The position numbers and the translations under genes are program-made. Shown one piece after another: positions 9,561 through 15,287 of a stretch of DNA of 15,287 nucleotides. Origin of the DNA: JAQBDA01 sp032124675 (GTDB lineage: Bacteria; Chloroflexota; Anaerolineae; Anaerolineales; UBA4823); assembly GCA_032124675.1 (NCBI GenBank), contig JAQBDA010000044.1, positions 1 to 15,287 of the forward strand, given 5' to 3'. Every line of letters begins with the position of its first letter. Positions within the stretch are counted from its first letter, which is position 1. The notes beneath the pieces are model-generated. The model was not told the origin of the DNA. It saw only the letters and a program-made list of their open reading frames with translations, and did not search any database.

Positions 9561-12500
9561 TTATGTCAGCCGTACCAGGTTGCGCCCGGCGCGCTTGGCT
9601 TCGTACATGGCAGTATCTGCCAGGTCGAGCAGCACTGCCAGATTAGAGATTTCCCCCTGGGTACAGGCAACGCCTACGCTGACCGTGATGCTGATCTCGC
9701 CGTGCTGTGTATGTATCGGCGTTTCAGCCACAGACTGGCGCAGGCGCTGCGCTACCAGATACGCCCCATCGTTATCCGATTCCGGCAGCAGGATGGCGAA
9801 CTCTTCTCCGCCGTAGCGCCCGATGATATCCACTTCGCGCAAGTTCTCCTGGCATAAAAGCGCCAGCGTCTGCAGCACCTGGTCTCCTGCGGCATGGCTG
9901 TAGCTGTCATTGACCTGCTTGAAATTATCGATATCCAGCATGATAGCAGCCAACGGGCGGGCATTGCGCATCGCCCTATTGATCTCGCGCTGTCCGTGCT
10001 CCAACAGCCCACGCCGGTTATATACACCGGTCAGGGTATCTGTTACCGCCAGATGCTGCATCTGGTTGTACAGGCGGACATTATCGATGACCAGCGCCGC
10101 CTGGTTAGCCAGTGTCTGGCAGTACTGGATCTCCTCTTCGCTCCAGAGGCGCTCTGTCCGGCTGTCCCAGATCTCTGCGTAGCCGATCACCCGGTCGGAG
10201 GCGAGCATCGGCAGGTTGAGGGCGCTCTTGACGCAGTACTCGGTCAGCTCCCGCCGGTCGCCATCGCTGAGGTCCGGGCTGCTGATGTTCAGCGTCAGCG
10301 GCTTGCCAGCCCGCAGGGAGGCTAGCGTTTGAGGGTAATCCCTCAGATCGTAGGTGACGCCAACATCCGAGATGCGTTCCTCTACCCCAGCCTGCGTACC
10401 GGCATACTCTGCCAGCACCGTAGCCTGACCGCTATCCAGATCACAGGAGAGGATACGAGCGCTGGTTGCACCACCTGCCCGGGCTAGACGGTCGGTGGCG
10501 ATATTGTAGAGATCGCTCAGGTCAAGCGTTTTGACCATGGCAGTGCTGCTCTCGAAGAGCAGCCCCAGCTCGGAGGCGCTGCGCTTTTCGTCGGCATACA
10601 GGCGTGCATTTTCGATCGCCGTGGCGGCCTGCTGGGAGAACAGATAGAGCAGGCGCTGGTCTTCCTGGGTAAACCTGCGCCTGGGATTTCTATCTACAAC
10701 CCCCAGCGCACCGAGTATACGCCCGCGCACCAGGAGCGGCACAGCCAGCACTGCATGGTAAGGAATCTCTGCAAAAAGCTCGGAGCGCCATTCCCACTTC
10801 TGATAATCCTCGATGACCACCGGCTGGCGCTGTTCTACGGCTCGCCCCAGCGCCCCCTCCCCGTTGGCCATGCGCATTCCGGTGTAATCCTTGCCCATAT
10901 TATGGCAGACGACGATCTCGATGTCATTCCTGCCGGCATCATACAGCGCCAGGTCTCCGCCTGTGGCTCGCAGCAGACCGGCAGCCCGCTCGAGGATGGC
11001 TTGCAGCAGGCTGGGCAGATCTCGTTCGGAAGAAATATCGGTCACGGTTGCCTGCAGCGCCTCCAGCTCATCTGCGCGGCGGCGTTCGAGGTCCAGCAGG
11101 CGGATTTTCGTCATCGCCAACGAGATCTGTGTCCTGACTTCCTCCGCCAGGGCGATCTCCTGCGGGGTAAAGCTGTGCGGCTGGCTGTAGGCGATCAGGG
11201 CTGCGCCTAACTTCCTGCCATCGGCGATCAAGGGCAGAGCCATCAAGGAGCGAGCAGGGAACAAGGCCGCGATGCGCGGGCTGATATGGGGAGAATAGAA
11301 GATGTCTTCCGCCACCAGGACGCGACCGGCATTTAATACCGAGGCCGTCAGGGTGACTTCACCGGAGATTGCCCGCATGGCGACATAGGCATCGCCCAAT
11401 GGTCCATGGGCGGCTGCAGGGACCTCCGCCTGGTGTTCCTCATCCCAGAATGTGATATAGGTATTGTCCGCCTCGAAAAGCTCGTCCAGACGGTTCGCCA
11501 GGATGGCCAGCATGGCATCCAGATCGGGTGCCTGGATGGAGGCCTGGGTGATCTCATTGAGCATGGCGACACGCCTGGCTTCCTCCTGCGCCCCGGCATA
11601 CGCCCTGGCATTGTGCAGGGCAATTGCGGCCTGGCTGGCGAATAATATCAGCAGGCTGAGGTCATCACCGGTGAAGCGATTGGGCTCGTGATCGTGGAGG
11701 ATTTGGATAACACCCAGCACTTGCTGCTGCCAGATCAGCGGCGCGCTGAGAACCGAACGGAATGGCTGTTCTCGCACGAAGACGTTCGCCCGGTTTTGCC
11801 AGGTGCGATAATCGCCGATGAGCAGCGGCTCCCCGGTCTCAGCGACGATTCCGACAGCACCTTCGCCATATTCAATGCGCACCCCGCTGTAATCGCGGCT
11901 GGTATTGATGCACATCGCACAGGAAAGCTCCCGGTTTTCAGGTTCACACAGGTAGAGCGCACCAGAAGTGCCGCCCAGCAAGGTTACAGATCGCTCGACA
12001 ATTTCTGTCAGCAAAGCTGACATATCTCGCGAAGAGGTGATGACCATGGAGACTTCATGCAGCGTGGTCAGCTCCTCTGCGCGCTGGCGCAGAGAGCCTT
12101 CGATCTGCTGGCGCTGAATGCTGGCCCCGATCACCCCGGCGGCGGCTTGCAGGGCTTCCAGCTCGCCTTTCGCCCACTGGCGGGGGAAGGTACATTCATC
12201 CATGCCGATACATCCCCACCACTCGCCTGCAACGAAGATCGGGGCAACGATAATCGACTGGATCTGTTCGGCGATCAGCAGCTGCTGCTCCATTGCAGGG
12301 AAATCGCTCACCAACCCGTTTATCAATTCATGTCTGCCGAGGATCTGTGCCCAGCGCTCCAGACCAACTGCCTGATAAGAGAAATCTTGCAGCTCTGGAT
12401 TTTCGATCTGCGGCACGATCCCTTCTGCTACCCACTCATAGCGCTGGCTGGCGAGCAGAGCGCCCTCCCGGTCAAGATGGTTTTCGAAGATATACGCCCG

Positions 12501-13670
12501 GGACACCCGGGCAGCTTCACCGAAGCGGGCCAGGACATCCGGGATGGTATCCTCCCAGGACATGGAGTTCAAGAACCGGGCAGACGCAAAACTTACCGCC
12601 TCCAGGATAGCTTCGCTGCGATCGAGGGTCTCCCCCACCCTGACCTGTTCGCTGATATCCCGCAGAACGAACAGCCTGCCTGTGTCCGGTCTGCCGCCCT
12701 CTTTCAAGCTGGTGACTCGCAGGTCATAGTAGCGCCTGTTCTCCTCCTCGCCGATTACCAGGTTGAGGGCAGCCTCCGGGTAATCAAGGATTTCCGGAGC
12801 GAAGCCGCCCGCTCCCCAATCCAGCTCTGCCACATCGCGGCCGATCATCTCAGCCGCCGTCCTGGAAAAGATTGCTTCGGAGGCCGGGTTCAGGTCTACA
12901 ATCCGCCGGCGGCTATCCAGCACGATCAGACCGTCCTGCAGGTTGGCAATCAGGGCTGCATGGGCAACCGGGATGATATCCAGCAGCCGGTAGCGCAAGA
13001 ACGCCCAGGCAACCGCCAAACCGGTGAAAACAAATGCAAGAGGGGTAAGATCGAACTGAGGGTAAGGGTTGTACCCAGACAGGTAGAGCCCATTCCCGAT
13101 CCATGGGGCCAGGATGGCAGCCAGCAAGGCAATCACCTGCCCACGGATAGGGTTATGGCTCATCAGCAGCGAGCGGATCAGGATGATCGAACCAGACAGG
13201 AGCAGGACGTACGTGTAGACAGCATTTACCCAGAAAACGGGTCCGTGAGTGTACACCGCTGCGGCACCCAGAGCGCTGCTCACCAGATCTACCTGGCTGT
13301 AGAAAAGCCTGTGTGCTGGGTTGCTGAATACCAGCACCAGCACGATGAGCGGTGGAATGGCTAGCAGCAGGAGGAACCGGCGGGTCAGTATATCTCCCCT
13401 CCCGGTATAAGCCAGCGTAAACGCCAGCCAGGTGGGTGGGACGAGCAGGATGCCAAAATAGGCGCATGAAGCCCAGAAGACCATCGACTGCAAGTTATGC
13501 GAATTCAGCTCAACCGCATAACAGGTCGACCACACCCCTACAGCCAGCATCAGCAGCGTAAAATACCCCGCGCCTGGAGCCACAACGCGGCGAAGGATGA
13601 CATAGGCTATGCCAATCGATAGGACTGCTGCTATCACAAGTAAAAAGATGAAGATAGTCATCTGTAACAT
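9561..13670 (-). CDS. Membrane sensor diguanylate cyclase (7TM-PAS-GAFx5-GGDEF)
   Basis: Synthesises the second messenger c-di-GMP from two GTP; 1369 residues. Domains: a hydrophobic N-terminus with about seven helices (1-227, like the histidine-kinase-type 7TM input module); PAS (about 236-345); GAF1 (357-520), GAF2 (535-693), GAF3 (699-860), GAF4 (868-1027), GAF5 (1033-1200); GGDEF (1206-1369). The catalytic motif is GGEEF (1287-1291), an active form, and the inhibitory-site motif RxxD is intact as REVD (1278-1281), five residues before it, so product feedback is expected. There is no EAL or HD-GYP domain. GAF2 and GAF4 share a GEGA(V/L)G...DY-W pattern and look like internal duplicates. 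The start is the first ATG; Met4 is an alternative, and neither has a clear ribosome site. Ligands of the PAS and GAF domains are unknown. The gene is monocistronic or leads a minus-strand unit. Confidence 0.93.
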   Translation of the reverse strand: MLQMTIFIFLLVIAAVLSIGIAYVILRRVVAPGAGYFTLLMLAVGVWSTCYAVELNSHNLQSMVFWASCAYFGILLVPPTWLAFTLAYTGRGDILTRRFLLLLAIPPLIVLVLVFSNPAHRLFYSQVDLVSSALGAAAVYTHGPVFWVNAVYTYVLLLSGSIILIRSLLMSHNPIRGQVIALLAAILAPWIGNGLYLSGYNPYPQFDLTPLAFVFTGLAVAWAFLRYRLLDIIPVAHAALIANLQDGLIVLDSRRRIVDLNPASEAIFSRTAAEMIGRDVAELDWGAGGFAPEILDYPEAALNLVIGEEENRRYYDLRVTSLKEGGRPDTGRLFVLRDISEQVRVGETLDRSEAILEAVSFASARFLNSMSWEDTIPDVLARFGEAARVSRAYIFENHLDREGALLASQRYEWVAEGIVPQIENPELQDFSYQAVGLERWAQILGRHELINGLVSDFPAMEQQLLIAEQIQSIIVAPIFVAGEWWGCIGMDECTFPRQWAKGELEALQAAAGVIGASIQRQQIEGSLRQRAEELTTLHEVSMVITSSRDMSALLTEIVERSVTLLGGTSGALYLCEPENRELSCAMCINTSRDYSGVRIEYGEGAVGIVAETGEPLLIGDYRTWQNRANVFVREQPFRSVLSAPLIWQQQVLGVIQILHDHEPNRFTGDDLSLLILFASQAAIALHNARAYAGAQEEARRVAMLNEITQASIQAPDLDAMLAILANRLDELFEADNTYITFWDEEHQAEVPAAAHGPLGDAYVAMRAISGEVTLTASVLNAGRVLVAEDIFYSPHISPRIAALFPARSLMALPLIADGRKLGAALIAYSQPHSFTPQEIALAEEVRTQISLAMTKIRLLDLERRRADELEALQATVTDISSERDLPSLLQAILERAAGLLRATGGDLALYDAGRNDIEIVVCHNMGKDYTGMRMANGEGALGRAVEQRQPVVIEDYQKWEWRSELFAEIPYHAVLAVPLLVRGRILGALGVVDRNPRRRFTQEDQRLLYLFSQQAATAIENARLYADEKRSASELGLLFESSTAMVKTLDLSDLYNIATDRLARAGGATSARILSCDLDSGQATVLAEYAGTQAGVEERISDVGVTYDLRDYPQTLASLRAGKPLTLNISSPDLSDGDRRELTEYCVKSALNLPMLASDRVIGYAEIWDSRTERLWSEEEIQYCQTLANQAALVIDNVRLYNQMQHLAVTDTLTGVYNRRGLLEHGQREINRAMRNARPLAAIMLDIDNFKQVNDSYSHAAGDQVLQTLALLCQENLREVDIIGRYGGEEFAILLPESDNDGAYLVAQRLRQSVAETPIHTQHGEISITVSVGVACTQGEISNLAVLLDLADTAMYEAKRAGRNLVRLT

Positions 13671-13681
13671 AATGTTGCCGG

Positions 13682-13691
13682 TACAATTGTA
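13682..13691. promoter_or_regulatory. Short TACAATTGTA palindrome
   Basis: A perfect 10-bp palindrome 12 bp upstream of the diguanylate cyclase start. It is followed by AATTT, so its TACAA/TTGTA half-sites resemble those of the larger palindrome at 13721-13747. Two similar sites about 40 bp apart would suit cooperative binding of one regulator. This is inference from symmetry only. Confidence 0.3.
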
Positions 13692-13703
13692 AATTTCATT
13701 GCT

Positions 13704-13709
13704 AATATA
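13704..13709 (-). promoter_or_regulatory. Possible -10 of the diguanylate cyclase gene
   Basis: On the - strand this reads TATATT, a fair -10, about 34 bp before the ATG at 13670. The hexamer 17 bp upstream (13727-13732, TACAAA on the - strand) is a poor -35 and lies inside the 12+12 palindrome. If this is the promoter, a protein bound to the palindrome would cover its -35 region. Confidence 0.25.
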
Positions 13710-13720
13710 AACGAATCAGC

Positions 13721-13747
13721 AATAAATTTGTACATTACAAATTTATT
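13721..13747. promoter_or_regulatory. Perfect 27-bp palindrome, operator-like
   Basis: AATAAATTTGTA, a CAT spacer, and TACAAATTTATT form a perfect inverted repeat with 12-base arms. It lies in the divergent gap between the diguanylate cyclase gene (left) and the probable selenoprotein gene (right), about 50 bp from the cyclase start and 47 bp upstream of the rightward -35. The AT-rich symmetry and odd 3-base spacer are typical of dimeric helix-turn-helix operators. As RNA it would be a weak AU-rich hairpin without a U-run, so a terminator is less likely. No regulator gene is next to it. Confidence 0.45.
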
Positions 13748-13794
13748 AGGTTTGCTGTGGCGTAGCTTACAGAAATGGCTGGCAGGCGCGGCTA

Positions 13795-13823
13795 TTGACC
13801 AAAATCGAGCGTCCATCTAATAT
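13795..13823 (+). promoter_or_regulatory. Sigma-70-type promoter for the selenoprotein gene
   Basis: TTGACC (13795-13800) and TAATAT (13818-13823) are separated by 17 bp, the ideal spacing. An overlapping TATAAT (13821-13826) has a 20-bp spacing and is less likely. Transcription would start near 13830, giving a leader of roughly 60-80 bases before the candidate start codons. It is the best promoter match in the window and points at the only rightward gene here. Confidence 0.55.
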
Positions 13824-13894
13824 AATTGAAGCAACGCAGCACTGGAAAAAATCCCAAACAACTGCGTAAGCCCACAATTAATAAATTCATGACT

Positions 13895-13900
13895 GAGGAG
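13895..13900 (+). promoter_or_regulatory. Ribosome binding site GAGGAG deciding the start
   Basis: GAGGAG is the only strong Shine-Dalgarno match upstream of the selenoprotein reading frame. It sits 7 bases before AUC at 13908 and 58 bases before the first in-frame ATG at 13959, so it favours a start near 13908. It lies inside the first codons of the competing ATG at 13889, which has no such site in front of it. Confidence 0.45.
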
Positions 13901-13907
13901 CACCCCA

Positions 13908-14795
13908 ATCAATACTCAAGTTGATTCATATCGTTTTATCAGCGGCTTCACCCGGCGGATGGTCAAGAACTGGATCAAAATGGAGCAGCCGCGCCTCATT
14001 CCCTGGACACCGCTCACGAAACCGCTCAACGAGTGCACTGTCGCCATGCTCAGCTCGGGTGGGATCGCTCTCGCAGGTGACGTGCCGTTTGACCAGCAGG
14101 GAGAGCGAGACAACCCCTGGTGGGGCGACCCGGGCTACCGACTGTTGCCCGACGGCATCAAGGCGGAGGATATCCGGTTTTATCACCTGCACGTGGATGT
14201 CAGCGACGCACAGAAGGACCTGAACTGCCTGCTCCCGCTGCAGCGGCTGGATGAGCTGGCTCAGTCAGGCGAGATAGGCAAGGTAGCACCCCGCCATTAC
14301 TCGATCATGGGCTACAACCCACAACCGCGCCTGCTGCTCGAGAAGACCGTGCCGCAGATCGTCGCCGACCTGCGCGATGACCGGGTGGATGCTCTGCTGC
14401 TGTTTCCCGCCTGACCGATCTGCTGCTGGTCCGTTGGACTGGTGCAGAGAGAGATTGAAGCTGCCGGCATCACCACCATCATCTTATCCAATATCCCCGA
14501 TCTGACTACTTCGGTCAGCCCGCCGCGTATCGCCGCCATCGAATACCCATGCGGTAGGACACTGGGGCAGCCGGGGGATGTTGAGGGGCAGAGAGCAGTG
14601 CTGCGGGCGGTGCTGGCTGCTCTGAGCGAGATCGATGCTCCCGGAGGCATCCGTCACCTGCTGTATAGATGGCCCGAGGAAGTTCCATACCGGGAAGAAA
14701 TGGACCCGCCACCAATTGCCGAGTACCTGAAGCGCCACCCCTGGGACCTGCGCCGGCTGCTGAACCGCGATGTGCCGGAGAAGTACCGGGTTTGA
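13908..14795 (+). CDS. Probable selenoprotein, GrdB/PrdB-like reductase family
   Basis: Belongs by sequence recollection to the glycine/sarcosine/betaine/D-proline reductase selenoprotein B family; about 295 residues. Typical blocks are VDSYRF near the start, IPWTPLTKPL, SSGGIALAGD-PFDQQGER, DLNCLLPLQRL and VAPRHYSIMGY, then after the break AAGI and EYPCGR-GQPGD. An in-frame UGA at 14412-14414 lies between LLLFPA and PICCWSVGL; 127 codons remain open after it. Cys-containing relatives have CPxC here, so UPIC (Sec169 if started at 13908) would be a redox pair. A SECIS-like hairpin follows. The start is uncertain: AUC at 13908 has a good GAGGAG; ATG 13959 would drop the conserved VDSYRF; ATG 13889 is one base out of frame and would join if the C4 run at 13903-13906 were C3. 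The substrate is unknown. A decayed gene with a Cys TGC to TGA change is the alternative. Confidence 0.8.
14420..14447 (+). promoter_or_regulatory. Candidate bacterial SECIS element
   Basis: Starting five bases after the UGA: CUGC (14420-14423) pairs with GCAG (14444-14447), one U bulges (14424), GCUG (14425-14428) pairs with UGGU (14440-14443) through three wobbles and one C-G, and GUCC (14429-14432) pairs with GGAC (14436-14439), closing a GUU loop (14433-14435). The apical loop begins with G and lies 18 bases after the UGA. Both match the known bacterial SECIS rules: a loop 16-37 bases from UGA, with G among its first two bases. SelB binding is inferred; no sel genes are in the window. Confidence 0.65.
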
Positions 14796-14840
14796 CCCTA
14801 TCATCGCATATCGCAAAACATCATCGAAAGGAAGGGGATC

Positions 14841-15287
14841 ATGAATCGCAAGAAGCTAGCCTTTGTTCTGCTTTTGACAACCTGCATTCTGTTAGCATTT
14901 AGCGCCCCACCACGGACGCAGGCGGAAGCCTTCTTAGAACCGGGCGCTCTGCCCCTCCTTGAACTGGTTGGATCGGCGGTTGTAAATAGCAAGCCAGATT
15001 CCATGATAATACGCTGTGAAGGGTTCCGTTGCGGCCGTTATCATGAACTTGTCTATTGGGGCTTTGACAACAAGATCTATTTTCTGAATGCGCAAACACT
15101 CACCCTCACCGGTGGTCCGCTTTTTACATCCAGTGGAATGTCCAGTATCAGGAGCGAACGCTACTTGTTTTATGATCGCCATTACCAGCAGATATATGCC
15201 CTTGACAAATATGAGGAAGGCTCTTTCCCCAATGGTTGGTATCGTTTAGAAGCACAGATCATTCGCGGCTACGAATATGCGGGCAAC
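14841..15287 (+). CDS. Secreted protein of unknown function, N-terminal part
   Basis: An open frame of 149 codons runs from ATG to the window edge without a stop, so the gene is cut. AAGGAAGGGG just upstream of the ATG is a strong ribosome site. The product begins with a clear signal peptide: MNRKK, a hydrophobic core (about 6-21) and a likely cleavage after AEA or QAEA (near 29-31). The mature part has many aromatic residues and short strand-like segments (YWGFDNKIYFLNAQ, RYLFYDRHYQQIYALD), which could be the blades of a beta-propeller, but no family is recognised. A CEGFRC pair could form a disulfide. It starts 45 bp after the selenoprotein gene and may be cotranscribed with it. Its codon use is more AT-rich than the exporter genes. 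Confidence 0.75.
   Translation, partial: MNRKKLAFVLLLTTCILLAFSAPPRTQAEAFLEPGALPLLELVGSAVVNSKPDSMIIRCEGFRCGRYHELVYWGFDNKIYFLNAQTLTLTGGPLFTSSGMSSIRSERYLFYDRHYQQIYALDKYEEGSFPNGWYRLEAQIIRGYEYAGN

Noticed and set aside
12057..13364. Open frame on the + strand (435 codons) inside the diguanylate cyclase
   Set aside because: It is antisense to the 7TM-PAS-GAF region, which has clear domain sequence. The translation has no recognisable fold and no ribosome site supports it.
14412..14414. Alternative code with UGA as Trp or Gly
   Set aside because: Other genes here use TGA or TAA as ordinary stops (TGA at 1308-1310, where the next gene follows) and encode Trp with TGG, so a genome-wide recoding is not supported.
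13959..14795. Two separate short genes, 13959-14414 and 14442-14795
   Set aside because: They share one frame, are divided only by UGA, and together make one family-length protein. The second would need a GTG start in the middle of a conserved block.

Overview
The window is GC-rich and densely coded, and looks bacterial. The gene styles (a seven-helix N-terminus followed by PAS, stacked GAF domains and GGDEF; FtsX/MacB-type permeases; a lipoprotein HlyD-like adaptor with a Pro/Thr-rich linker) suggest a Chloroflexota (Anaerolineae-like) genome. That assignment is inferred from style, with no marker gene behind it.

Layout. (1) 81-7310, + strand: an ABC exporter cluster of the MacB/LolCDE/YknXYZ kind. 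The order is permease A1, permease B1, one ATPase, a 136-bp inverted-repeat element in a 239-bp gap, a lipoprotein membrane-fusion-type adaptor, permease A2, permease B2. A1 and A2 are paralogues, as are B1 and B2, so a permease pair has been duplicated around one ATPase and one adaptor. (2) 7311-7620: a 310-bp convergent gap with no gene, holding small inverted repeats. (3) 7621-13670, - strand, in transcription order: a 1369-residue membrane-bound diguanylate cyclase (7TM, PAS, five GAF, GGDEF with an intact inhibitory site), a two-helix membrane protein with a long helical ectodomain-like segment and an acidic tail, and an alpha/beta hydrolase 14 bp behind it. (4) 13671-13907: an AT-rich divergent intergenic region with a perfect 12+12 palindrome and a good sigma-70-type promoter facing right. 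(5) 13908-14795, +: a GrdB/PrdB-like reductase-family protein interrupted by an in-frame UGA at 14412-14414. The frame is open on both sides, the UGA falls where the family has the first Cys of a CPxC motif, and a stem-loop with a G-initiated apical loop follows it. This is best read as a selenoprotein with a bacterial SECIS element. (6) 14841 to the window edge, +: the N-terminal part of an unrecognised secreted protein.

The most interesting item is the probable selenoprotein, which ordinary gene calling would split into two fragments. Its 5' end is also odd: the family-like N-terminus runs upstream of the first in-frame ATG, and the candidate starts are a well-placed AUC or an ATG one base out of frame across a C4 run. 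Function of the exporter, the sensor's ligands and the role of the membrane protein/hydrolase pair cannot be read from the sequence.
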